Below are positions 24,181 through 32,582 of a DNA stretch of 64,000 bases, piece after piece. A program made the position numbers and the translations under genes. The notes beneath the pieces are model-generated. The model saw only the letters and a program-made list of their open reading frames with translations. It did no database searches and was not told the origin of the DNA. Numbering within the stretch: position 1 is the stretch's first letter; every line of letters begins with the position of its first letter. Source of the stretch: an uncultured Anderseniella sp. (GTDB lineage: Bacteria; Pseudomonadota; Alphaproteobacteria; Rhizobiales; Aestuariivirgaceae); the NCBI GenBank assembly GCA_947488295.1, contig CANKYU010000003.1, forward strand, positions 124,001-188,000, written 5' to 3'.

Positions 24181-25158
24181 ATGAACGACATGTCCGGCCT
24201 GTACATCCCGACTTATGAAGACGTCATTGCCGCCCACGCGCGCATTGAACCCCATATCCACAGAACCCCGGTTCTGACGTCAACATACTTTAACGAGCTG
24301 ACCGGTGCGCAGCTGTTCTTCAAGTGTGAGAACTTCCAGAAGGCCGGTGCGTTCAAGGTACGCGGCGCATCTAATGCCGTCTTCGGCCTGGATGAGGAAA
24401 CTGCCAAAAAGGGAGTTGCAACACATTCTTCCGGCAATCACGCCCTGTCGCTCAGTTACGCCGCCGGACGGCGCGGTATCCCGGTAACTGTCGTAATGCC
24501 GCGCACCGCGCCGGAAGCCAAGAAGGCAGCCGTACGCGGCTATGGCGGAAAAGTGGTTGAGTGTGAGCCAAGCACAAGTTCGCGCGAGGCGGTTTTCGCT
24601 GAAGTGGTTGCGCAATCAGGTGCAGAATTCGTCCATCCTTACAACGATCCCCGCGTCATTGCCGGCCAGGCCACCTGTTCAAAGGAACTGGTTGAGGATG
24701 TTCCGGAGTTGGATGCTGTCGTAGCGCCGATCGGTGGTGGCGGCATGATTTCCGGTTCGTGTCTCACCTTGTCCAACATTTCGCCTGACACAAAGGTTTA
24801 TGCAGCCGAACCGCTTAACGCGGATGATGCCTGCCGCTCGCTCAAGGCCGGTCACATCATTGCCGACGACGCGCCGCAAACCGTTGCCGACGGCCTCAAG
24901 GTGCCGCTGAAAGAGTTGACCTGGCACTTCGTGTCAAACCATGTCGAAGACATTCTGCTGGCCACGGAGCAGGAGATCATCGATGCCATGTACCTGACCT
25001 GGCAGCGCATGAAAATTGTCATAGAGCCGTCGTGCGCCGTACCGCTGGCGGTGATTTTGAAAAACCGCGCCGTGTTTGAGGGCAAACGTGTCGGCGTGAT
25101 CATCACCGGCGGCAATGTCGACCTCAACAAGCTGCCGTGGATGCAAGACAATAGTTGA
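24181..25158 (+). CDS. bhcB: Beta-hydroxyaspartate dehydratase (BhcB)
   Basis: 325 residues, fold-type II PLP enzyme of the threonine dehydratase/serine racemase type. KAGAFKVRGA puts the PLP Lys at 59; HSSGNHALSL and the GGGGMISG phosphate cup follow at the expected places. In the cycle it converts erythro-beta-hydroxyaspartate to iminosuccinate and water. The operon position between the aminotransferase and the aldolase makes this specific call secure; on its own it could be read as a generic threonine dehydratase. Confidence 0.9.
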   Translation: MNDMSGLYIPTYEDVIAAHARIEPHIHRTPVLTSTYFNELTGAQLFFKCENFQKAGAFKVRGASNAVFGLDEETAKKGVATHSSGNHALSLSYAAGRRGIPVTVVMPRTAPEAKKAAVRGYGGKVVECEPSTSSREAVFAEVVAQSGAEFVHPYNDPRVIAGQATCSKELVEDVPELDAVVAPIGGGGMISGSCLTLSNISPDTKVYAAEPLNADDACRSLKAGHIIADDAPQTVADGLKVPLKELTWHFVSNHVEDILLATEQEIIDAMYLTWQRMKIVIEPSCAVPLAVILKNRAVFEGKRVGVIITGGNVDLNKLPWMQDNS

Positions 25159-25187
25159 TCCGCCAATTCCTCAAAGGGAGTAATATC

Positions 25188-26351
25188 ATGAATGTGATGA
25201 ACAAGATTGAAGGACTTGAAGTCGGTTACAATGTACCCGCCGCCGTCGGCATGGACGAAGCGGACATCCAGACACCATGCCTGGTGGTCGACCTGGATGC
25301 TTTGGAGCGAAATGTCGTCAAGATGGGCGGTCTTGCCAAGCAGATGGGCGTGCGTCACCGTGTGCACGGCAAGATGCACAAGTCGGTTGACGTTGCGCTG
25401 CTGCAGGAGAAGCTCGGCGGCAGTTGCGGGGTGTGCTGCCAGAAGGTTAGCGAAGCGGAGAGCTTTGCCCGTGGCGGCATCAAGGACGTGCTGGTCTCAA
25501 ACCAGGTCCGCGATCCGGCCAAGATCGACAGGCTGGCCCGTATTCCAAAACTGGGTGCGCGGACTATCTGCTGTGTCGACGACATCGAGAATGTGGCCGA
25601 TCTGTCTGCTGCGGCCGTCAAGCATGGAACTGAAATCGAGTGCCTGGTCGAGATCGACTGCGGGGCAGGGCGCTGCGGTGTTACAACCACGCCGGACGTG
25701 GTGGCGATTGCCAAAGCGATTGATGCTGCCGAGGGTCTGAAGTTCACCGGCATCCAGGCCTATCAGGGCGCCATGCAGCACCTTGACGACTACAATGACC
25801 GCAAAGCCAAGATCGATATCGCCGTTGCCATGGTCAAGGACGCCGTCGACGGCCTCAATGCGGAAGGCCTGGACTGTGACATCGTTGGCGGCGGCGGCAC
25901 GGGTTCGTACTATTTCGAAGGCAATTCAGGTGTCTATAATGAGCTTCAATGCGGTTCCTACGCCTTCATGGATGCTGACTATGGCCGCATCCTCGACAAG
26001 GACGGCAACCGTATCGACCAGGGTGAGTGGGAGAACGCGCTGTTCATCCTGACGTCGGTGATGAGCCATGCCAAGGCCGACAAGGCGATCTGCGATGCCG
26101 GGCTGAAAGCCCAGTCGGTTGACAGCGGCCTGCCGGTTATCTTCGGCCGCGACGATGTCGAATACGTCAAATGTTCTGACGAGCATGGCGTCATCGCAGA
26201 TCCGGACGGCAAGCTGAAAGTGAACGACAAGCTCAAACTGGTGCCCGGACACTGCGATCCGACCTGCAATGTGCATGACTGGTATGTCGGCGTGCGCAAC
26301 GGCAAGGTCGAGACCATCTGGCCCATTACCGCCCGCGGCCTGGCGTACTGA
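25188..26351 (+). CDS. bhcC: Beta-hydroxyaspartate aldolase (BhcC)
   Basis: 387 residues from the ATG at 25188, which has AAGGGAG seven bases upstream; a TTG 11 codons earlier overlaps the bhcB stop and was rejected. It is a D-threonine aldolase/alanine racemase-fold PLP enzyme: TPCLVVDLDALERNV opens the barrel, HGKMHKS carries the PLP Lys, and GHCDPTCNVHDWYVGVRNGK near the C-terminus holds the metal-ligand His and Cys/Asp. It joins glycine and glyoxylate to (2R,3S)-beta-hydroxyaspartate, the central step of the cycle. Confidence 0.9.
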   Translation: MNVMNKIEGLEVGYNVPAAVGMDEADIQTPCLVVDLDALERNVVKMGGLAKQMGVRHRVHGKMHKSVDVALLQEKLGGSCGVCCQKVSEAESFARGGIKDVLVSNQVRDPAKIDRLARIPKLGARTICCVDDIENVADLSAAAVKHGTEIECLVEIDCGAGRCGVTTTPDVVAIAKAIDAAEGLKFTGIQAYQGAMQHLDDYNDRKAKIDIAVAMVKDAVDGLNAEGLDCDIVGGGGTGSYYFEGNSGVYNELQCGSYAFMDADYGRILDKDGNRIDQGEWENALFILTSVMSHAKADKAICDAGLKAQSVDSGLPVIFGRDDVEYVKCSDEHGVIADPDGKLKVNDKLKLVPGHCDPTCNVHDWYVGVRNGKVETIWPITARGLAY

Positions 26352-26362
26352 GGATCCAACCA

Positions 26363-27328
26363 ATGCTGATTGTTTCCGAAGAAACCTGCAAAGAAGTTGT
26401 GGGTCGCAGCGACGCGTTTGCAGCGGTCGAGAGTGTGTTTTCCGCGATGGCCAGCGGCGATGCCTATAATTTCCCGGTGATCCGGGAGGCAATTGGCCAT
26501 GCTGACGCCTTGTACGGCTTCAAGTCCGGCTTTGACCGGGCCGGACTGGTGCTGGGTCTCAAGTCCGGCGGTTACTGGCCCGGCAACATGGACAGGGGAC
26601 TGACAAACCACCAGTCGACAGTATTCCTGTTCGACCCGGACACGGGCCAGTTGCAGGCACTGGTCGGCGGCAATTACCTGACTGCCGTACGAACGGCGGC
26701 CGCGAGCTCTGTGTCGATTGCGCACCTGGCCCGCAAGGATGCCAAAGTGCTCGGCATGGTCGGCGCCGGCCATCAGGCAGGATTCCAGCTCAGGGCGGCT
26801 GCCGAACAGCGCGACTTTGAAAAGGTCGTGGCATGGAACTTCCATCCGGACATGCTGCCTAAGCTTGGCACTGTGGCCGAAGAAATTGGTTTGCCGTTTG
26901 AGGCTGTCGAGCGCGAGCAGCTTGGCGCTGAAGCCGACGTCATCATCTCGATTACCTCGGCCCATGACCCGTTGATGATGAAAGACTGGGTGAAGCCGGG
27001 CACTCACCTGGCCTGCATGGGCACCGACACCAAAGGCAAGCAGGAAGTCGACCCTGAACTGGTCGCAGCAGCAACCGTGTTCACCGATGAGATCGCACAG
27101 TCAACGACCATCGGCGAGGCGCAGCATGCCATCTCGAACGGGTTGATCAGTGACGCTGACATCACATCCATCGGCGACGTCATCAACGGCACTCATCCTG
27201 GCAGAACTTCAGATTCAGAGATTACACTTTTCGACGGAACCGGTGTCGGGCTTCAGGATCTCGCAGTGGCATCGGTTGCAGCCAGACTGGCGCAAGAGGG
27301 CGGTCAGGCGCAGCAAGTCCAACTTTGA
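26363..27328 (+). CDS. bhcD: Iminosuccinate reductase (BhcD), ornithine cyclodeaminase family
   Basis: 321 residues of the OCD/mu-crystallin family: LVGGNYLTAVRTAAASSVSI and GMVGAGHQAGFQLRA form the substrate and NAD(P)-binding regions. In the cycle it reduces iminosuccinate to aspartate, renewing the amino donor of BhcA. It starts 11 bases after bhcC. Its function here overlaps that of the aspartate dehydrogenase encoded next. Confidence 0.9.
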   Translation: MLIVSEETCKEVVGRSDAFAAVESVFSAMASGDAYNFPVIREAIGHADALYGFKSGFDRAGLVLGLKSGGYWPGNMDRGLTNHQSTVFLFDPDTGQLQALVGGNYLTAVRTAAASSVSIAHLARKDAKVLGMVGAGHQAGFQLRAAAEQRDFEKVVAWNFHPDMLPKLGTVAEEIGLPFEAVEREQLGAEADVIISITSAHDPLMMKDWVKPGTHLACMGTDTKGKQEVDPELVAAATVFTDEIAQSTTIGEAQHAISNGLISDADITSIGDVINGTHPGRTSDSEITLFDGTGVGLQDLAVASVAARLAQEGGQAQQVQL

Positions 27329-27341
27329 TGGATGGCACTAA

Positions 27342-28136
27342 ATGAACATCGTGATTATCGGGTTCGGCGCAATCGCGTCTTATGTTTCGGCCAGGTTGGT
27401 GCAAGACGCCGATGTCGTTGTGACCGGAGTGCTATGCCGCAAGGGCCGCGAAGCTGCAGCAGTGGATGCGCTCGGTTCCGGTGTTGCGCCGTTCACTTCG
27501 GCGGATGACATCCCCGCAGATACCAACCTTGTCATTGAATGCGCCGGACACGCAGCGCTTGCTGAACACGGACCGGCGGTTTTGCTGCGCGGGATTGACC
27601 TGATGTGCACGTCGAACGGGGCGCTTGCCCAGCCCGAACTGGCAGACAGGCTGGATAAGGCTGCACGGGCAGGTGGCTCACGGCTGCAACTGGTCTCGGG
27701 CGCCATCGGTGCCATCGATGCCATTGCTGCAGCCAATGTCGGCGACATAGACCGGATTGTCTATCGGGGCCGGAAACCGCCGCAGGGCTGGAAAGGGTCA
27801 CCGGCTGAAGATGTGCTTGACCTGGACAATCTGACGGAGCCCGCATGTCATTTTTCAGGGTCGGCTCGTGAGGCAGCCCTGCGCTATCCCAAGAATGCCA
27901 ATGTAGCGGCGACAGTGGCTCTTGCCGGACCGGGTCTGGACGACACACGGGTCGAACTGGTGGCTGATCCGGCGATAACCGAGAATATTCACGAGATCGA
28001 AGTCGAAGGTACATTCGGACGCTTGCAGTTCCGGATTGACGGCAGGCCGTTGCCGGGAAACCCGAAGTCATCCGCGCTCACCGCCATGAGCGTTGTGGCG
28101 GCGGTGCGCAACCGGATGGCGCACATCAAGATCTGA
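27342..28136 (+). CDS. Aspartate dehydrogenase (NadX/AspDH type)
   Basis: 264 residues. An N-terminal Rossmann fold (MNIVIIGFGAIASYVSARL) is followed by VIECAGHAALAEHGP and SGAIGAIDAIAAA, and a C-terminal part with RYPKNANVAATVALAGPGLD, all typical of L-aspartate dehydrogenase. It interconverts iminosuccinate (from oxaloacetate and ammonia) and aspartate using NAD(P)H. It starts 13 bases after bhcD and is therefore the fifth gene of the operon. The canonical bhcABCD operon ends with bhcD, so this is an addition that may feed aspartate into the cycle or drain it. Confidence 0.85.
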   Translation: MNIVIIGFGAIASYVSARLVQDADVVVTGVLCRKGREAAAVDALGSGVAPFTSADDIPADTNLVIECAGHAALAEHGPAVLLRGIDLMCTSNGALAQPELADRLDKAARAGGSRLQLVSGAIGAIDAIAAANVGDIDRIVYRGRKPPQGWKGSPAEDVLDLDNLTEPACHFSGSAREAALRYPKNANVAATVALAGPGLDDTRVELVADPAITENIHEIEVEGTFGRLQFRIDGRPLPGNPKSSALTAMSVVAAVRNRMAHIKI

Positions 28137-28155
28137 CGTACCGACCCCGGCGCCA

Positions 28156-28566
28156 TCAATCGGCCTTGCCGCTGTCTCTGGCAATCTGCTCCAGTATCCG
28201 CATGGCATCGTGTTCGCGCCCGTCGGGAACAAACAGGTGATCATGGAAAAAGCCCGATACGGGATTTACACCCATGTCATGCCGGGCAAGCTCGCTGGCA
28301 ATATGCGCGATGAAGCCGACCGCCTCGAGAGACGAATGCACGTTCAACGTGATCATCCGGCACGGGAACTCATAATCGAGACCGAAAGTCTCGGCATCTG
28401 TTTTGCGAAGTATGAGGGTCGTACCTTCCGCTTCCCGGAACACCATGCGGGCGGTTATGTCTTCCGGCACAGCTCCGTCCGGCAGTGTAACGAACACGTA
28501 AATGTCCTCGACAAGCTGGACCGACAGTGTCTTTAAAAGCTCGGTCAGACTGGTTTCACCGCTCAT
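28156..28566 (-). CDS. ACT domain-containing protein
   Basis: 136 residues from the ATG at 28566, which has AAAGGAAAC upstream; the frame is open 17 codons further inside the LysR gene. The protein has two halves of ACT type, with HSSLEAVGFIAHIASELARH and FFHDHLFVPDGREHDAM as the best-conserved part of the DUF2241/ACT_3 family. ACT domains bind amino acids, but the role of these free-standing proteins is unknown. It overlaps the LysR stop by 11 bp, so the two form one minus-strand unit, and is convergent with the bhc operon. Confidence 0.75.
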   Translation of the reverse strand: MSGETSLTELLKTLSVQLVEDIYVFVTLPDGAVPEDITARMVFREAEGTTLILRKTDAETFGLDYEFPCRMITLNVHSSLEAVGFIAHIASELARHDMGVNPVSGFFHDHLFVPDGREHDAMRILEQIARDSGKAD

Positions 28567-29491
28567 GGTTGTTTCCTTTGGCCATAACGAAACCGGGCAG
28601 CCCGGCCATTCCATCATACAGATGTTCTATGAATTTCCTGAGCCTGATCGGCTGGTGCCGCCCCGGCAAATAGGCAATGTTGACGGTCAGTGTCGGGGCA
28701 CGCCAGCCTGGCAGAATATCCACCAGCCGGCCTTCCTCAAGATCACTTTCCACAAACCACAGGGGCAGCACTGCGGCACCTGTGCCCATCAATGCGGCGC
28801 GATGCAGTGCGAAGATGTTGTTGGTCGAAATTGCTATGTCGGGGCCAATGTGCTGCACCTTGCCGGTTTTCGAATGAAGCATGATTCTGGCGCCGTCAAA
28901 TGGATCAAGAGCTGCGAACGGCACTCGCTCCAGGTCGGACGGTGTTTCGACGGTATGCTGTGCGGCAAGCGGAGCGGCGGCAACGACCAGGCGTTCAACA
29001 TGCGCCAGAGGCCGTACGATCAGGCTGTCATCCGGAACCGTGCCGACCTTTATCCAGCAGTCGCATCCGGTTTCTGCAAAGCGGATCAGTTCATCCTCCA
29101 GTTGCCAGTCTACCGACACCTTCGGATAGATGGTCTGGAATTGCAGCATCACGTCGGCCAGATGGAGCTGGCCCAGGGCTACAGGGGCCACAATTTTCAA
29201 TCTGCCACCGATGTCCGTCCCGCCCTTGCCATGGCGTTCGGTCATGGCGGTCCAGTTATCAATGAGTTGGCGCGCGTCACCGAGCAGATCCAGACCGGCC
29301 GGTGTCAGTGACAGCTCATGGGTCGTGCGCTGTGCCAGCTGTGCGCTAAAGCGGTGTTCGAGCTCTGCCAGCTGCCTGCTGACGGATGGTTGCGACAGGC
29401 CCAGGTCGCGCGCCGCAGCACTGATCGACCCGCGCTCGGCGATCCGGACGAATGTCTCCAAAAGTGTGATCCGGTCGAGCGCCTTTGTCAT
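28556..29491 (-). CDS. LysR family transcriptional regulator
   Basis: 311 residues. The N-terminal helix-turn-helix (ISAAARDLGLSQPSVSRQLA at about 22-41) is followed by a LysR substrate-binding domain (about 90-300). It is divergent from the aldo/keto reductase gene at 29592, whose 100-bp upstream interval would hold the shared operator, so that reductase and possibly the VOC gene behind it are the likely targets. The ACT gene overlaps its 3' end. Confidence 0.85.
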   Translation of the reverse strand: MTKALDRITLLETFVRIAERGSISAAARDLGLSQPSVSRQLAELEHRFSAQLAQRTTHELSLTPAGLDLLGDARQLIDNWTAMTERHGKGGTDIGGRLKIVAPVALGQLHLADVMLQFQTIYPKVSVDWQLEDELIRFAETGCDCWIKVGTVPDDSLIVRPLAHVERLVVAAAPLAAQHTVETPSDLERVPFAALDPFDGARIMLHSKTGKVQHIGPDIAISTNNIFALHRAALMGTGAAVLPLWFVESDLEEGRLVDILPGWRAPTLTVNIAYLPGRHQPIRLRKFIEHLYDGMAGLPGFVMAKGNNHER

Positions 29492-29591
29492 GCGTTTTGT
29501 AAATAACAGATAGTTTTGTCACTCGTCTACAGAATTATCATTGATCCTGCCATCTTTGGTTCATCGAAAACGACAAACGCGAGGAACCACA

Positions 29592-30365
29592 ATGAACGAC
29601 GTGAACAAGACATTCCGAATCGGCGGAGATCTGGAAGTCAACCGGCTGGGTTATGGCGCGATGCGCCTGACAGGCCAGCCCCGAAACTTCGGCCCCTATG
29701 CCGACTGGAAAGGCGGGCTGGCACTGCTACGCCGGGCTGCAGAGCTGGGAGTGGACTTCTTTGACAGTGCCTGGTCGTACGGGCCCGAAACCGCCGACCA
29801 GATCGTCGGTGAGGCACTTGCCGGCCAGCCTGTCGTGATCGCCACCAAGGGCGGCGTTGACAAGCCCGCGCCTGACAGGGTCGTTGTTGACGGATCTCGT
29901 GACGCGCTGGACCGTCAGATCGACAAGGCACTGATCAATCTGCGCCGCGACCAGATCGATCTGTTCCAGCTTCACCGTGTCGACCCGGACACGCCAATTG
30001 AAACGTCGGTCGCAGCATTGGCGCAAGCGCAGGCGGACGGCCGTATCCGCCATATCGGATTGTCAAACATCACCCGTGACGATCTTGATCGCGCATTGAG
30101 CGTTGCGCCGATTGCCAGCGTTCAGAACCGGTTCAATATGTCAGAGGCCGATGATGCCGGTCTGGTGGATTACGCTGCCGAAAAGGATATCGCGTTCATC
30201 CCCTATGGGCCGCTCGGGGCCAACCCCATGCAGCAAGGAGCAAAGCTTGAGCCGCGCGAAGCGCTGGCCTGGCTGCTCAAGCGGTCGCCCAACATCATCG
30301 TCATTCCCGGCACCACAGCAATTGAACACCTGGAACAGAACTGGTCCGCCTGGGACCTGGTCTGA
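29592..30365 (+). CDS. Aldo/keto reductase
   Basis: 257 residues from the ATG at 29592, preceded by GAGG. The (beta/alpha)8 barrel opens with LEVNRLGYGAMRLTG; the catalytic Asp/Tyr pair is in FFDSAWSYGPE, the Lys in VIATKGG and the His in FQLHRVD. The cofactor segment near the end (IIVIPGTTAIEHLEQN) fits NADP(H) enzymes. It reduces aldehydes or ketones; substrate unknown. First gene of a short unit with the exported VOC protein. Confidence 0.85.
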   Translation: MNDVNKTFRIGGDLEVNRLGYGAMRLTGQPRNFGPYADWKGGLALLRRAAELGVDFFDSAWSYGPETADQIVGEALAGQPVVIATKGGVDKPAPDRVVVDGSRDALDRQIDKALINLRRDQIDLFQLHRVDPDTPIETSVAALAQAQADGRIRHIGLSNITRDDLDRALSVAPIASVQNRFNMSEADDAGLVDYAAEKDIAFIPYGPLGANPMQQGAKLEPREALAWLLKRSPNIIVIPGTTAIEHLEQNWSAWDLV

Positions 30366-30397
30366 ACCAACACCAACACTCATTGAGGAGATACCAA

Positions 30398-30931
30398 ATG
30401 AATCGCCGCCAGATCCTTTCAACCATCCCGGCCGCATTTGCTGTTGCCGGTGCATCATCATCCCTGAACGCTCAGCAACCAACCGAAAACACTCTAGGGC
30501 TGACCCGCTTCGACCACATGTCAGTGAACGTCTCCGATTTTGACGAGGCAGTCGAATGGTACAGCACCATGCTCGGGCTGGAGGTTGAGGTATCATGGAA
30601 AGTGTCCGCGCTTGCTGGCAAGCAACTTGCCTATCTGACGTTGAACGGCACTCGGGTTCTTGAGATTGTTGCAGCTGATCCGAACGGAACTGGACTACGC
30701 CGGGCAAGTACGTTTGGTCAGCACTTCGGGCGCACCGGCTATGGCCATCTGTGCTTCGCCACCGACAGCGTTGACGATACCATGGCAGCGCTTGAGGCTC
30801 GCGGCATAACCGCCTTCGTACAGGCGGAGACCTATCCCCTTGACGGCACGGAGCTCCAGCGCCGGGTCGCGTTCATCAGCGATCCGGAGGGCAACGTCAT
30901 CGAATTCGGTGAACCGTTGAAGAAGGGCTGA
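30398..30931 (+). CDS. Exported VOC family protein
   Basis: 177 residues from the ATG at 30398, with GAGGAG upstream. It begins MNRRQILSTIPAAFAVAGAS, a short signal peptide with twin Arg that may direct Tat export. The VOC domain follows, with ligand His in TRFDHMSVNV and YGHLCFA and Glu in GNVIEFGEP. A periplasmic VOC protein is uncommon. It sits 32 bp after the aldo/keto reductase and is probably co-transcribed. Confidence 0.75.
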   Translation: MNRRQILSTIPAAFAVAGASSSLNAQQPTENTLGLTRFDHMSVNVSDFDEAVEWYSTMLGLEVEVSWKVSALAGKQLAYLTLNGTRVLEIVAADPNGTGLRRASTFGQHFGRTGYGHLCFATDSVDDTMAALEARGITAFVQAETYPLDGTELQRRVAFISDPEGNVIEFGEPLKKG

Positions 30932-31210
30932 TGAGGAAGCACGGGTATAAAATCCACAACTCATGAGGTGTCCGTTTGCTCCCGGTATCTGTGCTTCGAC
31001 AACACTTTGATACTCAGGTGTGACCACCAGTGGCAGTTGTTGAAAACTTTGCGAACCTGCTAGAAAAATACATAAAAACAGGATCTTAATGGTTTTATCT
31101 GATTCATTTCGTTAACGAAACGTAAGTTGTTCGCTGGTCAATTCGACAGAAAACAGCCCCAATGCCTGTTTACCTGATATCCCCGCATCAACTGGTTCAT
31201 GAAGGCGCCC

Positions 31211-31675
31211 ATGACGAAACCGACACCGTTCACCATCCGCCGGCTTGTGGCGGGCGACATCGATCAGGTTAGAGGTTTGCTTGCCGTGTTCGGCGAGGCC
31301 TTTGAGGATGTGCCCACCTATACCGGGGCACAGCCTGACCGGCACTATCTCGACAGGCTGCTGGGCAGTGAAACGGTTGTTGTCCTGGCCGCGCTGCAGG
31401 ATGCAGATGTCATCGGCGGGCTGGTGGCCTACGAACTTGAGAAGCTCGAACAGCGCCGCAGCGAGATGTACATTTACGATCTGGCGGTGGCAGAGCAGCA
31501 TCGCAGACGAGGTGTGGCGACGCGACTGATCGCGCAGGTCAGGACCATTGCATCTGAACGCGGCGCCCATGTGGTCTATGTCCAGGCTGATCTGGAGGAC
31601 GACCCCGCCATCCAGCTTTACACAAAGCTCGGCAACCGCGAGGACGTGCTGCACTTTAACATTGCCGTCACATGA
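31211..31675 (+). CDS. GNAT acetyltransferase of the AAC(3)-I type
   Basis: 154 residues from the ATG at 31211, which has AAGG six bases upstream; an ATG four codons earlier is possible. The order of segments matches aminoglycoside 3-N-acetyltransferases of class I: FGEAFEDVPTY, then QPDRHYLDRLLGS, then EKLEQRRSEMYIYDLAVAEQ, the acetyl-CoA motif HRRRGVATRLI, and VYVQADLEDDPAIQLYTKLG. The match to AAC(3)-Ia in these blocks is strong by memory. As a chromosomal gene without integron or insertion-sequence context it may be an ancestral, intrinsic enzyme with another natural substrate. Confidence 0.75.
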   Translation: MTKPTPFTIRRLVAGDIDQVRGLLAVFGEAFEDVPTYTGAQPDRHYLDRLLGSETVVVLAALQDADVIGGLVAYELEKLEQRRSEMYIYDLAVAEQHRRRGVATRLIAQVRTIASERGAHVVYVQADLEDDPAIQLYTKLGNREDVLHFNIAVT

Positions 31676-31756
31676 GCTGGGCCGGGTCTGCTATTGCCAA
31701 CTGCGAACCGATGCACACACATCATTGCCTGGTGTTGAAACCTGTATTAGAAGCGA

Positions 31757-31905
31757 CTTGTTCTCAGGGCGGGGTGAAAGTCCCCACCGGCGGTATGCAG
31801 GTTTGTCTGTGAGCCCGCGAGCGCCTTTACTTCGTGTGAAGGGTCAGCAGATCAGGTGCGATGCCTGAGCCGACGGTTATAGTCCGGATGATAGAGAAAG
31901 ACCGA
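31757..31905 (+). promoter_or_regulatory. FMN riboswitch (RFN element)
   Basis: The conserved RFN blocks occur in order: CAGGGCGGGGTGAAAGTCCC then CACCGGCGGT, AGCCCGCGAGCG, GGTCAGCAGATCAGGTG, GCCGACGGTTATAGTCCGGA and ATAGAGAAAGA. They make the multi-helix junction that binds FMN. It lies 80 bp upstream of the lumazine synthase gene and should lower ribH expression when FMN is plentiful, as known for RibH2 genes of related alphaproteobacteria. Confidence 0.95.
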
Positions 31906-31984
31906 CTGCATGCTGCCATTGGGTGGCTGACGTCGTTCGAGATCGCCTTGGTGACGTGTCTTGTAGCTTGAAAGGAGATCCAGT

Positions 31985-32419
31985 GTGACACACACCACCT
32001 ACGCATTTATCAAGGCCGGTTGGCATGCCGATATTGTTGATCGGGCGCTTGAAGGGTTTTGCGCAATCATTCCTGCCGACCAGGTAGACGTCTTCGACGT
32101 GCCCGGCGCATTCGAGATGCCGCTGCTGGCATACGAACTGGCGGAGACGAAAAAGTATACAGCCATTGCTGCCGCGGCCTTCGTCGTTGACGGCGGCATA
32201 TATCGGCATGAGTTTGTTGCCGATGCCGTCGTGAACGGTCTCATGCGGGTCAGCCTGGATACCAGGGTTCCGGTGCTGTCGGTCTCGTTGACCCCGCATC
32301 AGTACCAGGAGACAGCTCACCACAATGAAATCTACCGCAGCCATTTCATTGAGAAGGGCCGCGAGGCTGGGCGGGCCGCCTTGTCGATAGGCAAGACCAG
32401 GGCGTCATTGGCAGCGTGA
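31985..32419 (+). CDS. ribH: 6,7-dimethyl-8-ribityllumazine synthase, type II
   Basis: 144 residues. It condenses 5-amino-6-ribitylaminouracil with 3,4-dihydroxybutanone phosphate, the penultimate step of riboflavin synthesis. FEMPLLAYELA and the SVSLTPHQYQE region fit the family, and the closing part HNEIYRSHFIEKGREAGRAA matches the RibH2 type known from Brucella and Mesorhizobium rather than the icosahedral type. It stands alone under the FMN riboswitch, with no other rib gene nearby. A terminator-like hairpin follows. Confidence 0.9.
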   Translation: MTHTTYAFIKAGWHADIVDRALEGFCAIIPADQVDVFDVPGAFEMPLLAYELAETKKYTAIAAAAFVVDGGIYRHEFVADAVVNGLMRVSLDTRVPVLSVSLTPHQYQETAHHNEIYRSHFIEKGREAGRAALSIGKTRASLAA

Positions 32420-32458
32420 ATGAATTTGCTTCCCGAAAGCTGCAGGTCATCATGAAAG

Positions 32459-32488
32459 CCCCCGGATGCTGGTGTCAGCATCCGGGGG
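32459..32488 (+). terminator. Hairpin after ribH
   Basis: CCCCCGGATGCT (32459-32470) and AGCATCCGGGGG (32477-32488) form a perfect 12-bp stem with a 6-base loop, 40 bp after the ribH stop. No U-tract follows. Confidence 0.6.
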
Positions 32489-32582
32489 GTGAGTATCGCG
32501 GAGGTTTTGATCTGCTTGAATCGGACAGGTTTTCACGGCTCCGGCTTTGCGACGCTGACCTGCCGGTTCTGAAACAACAGTC

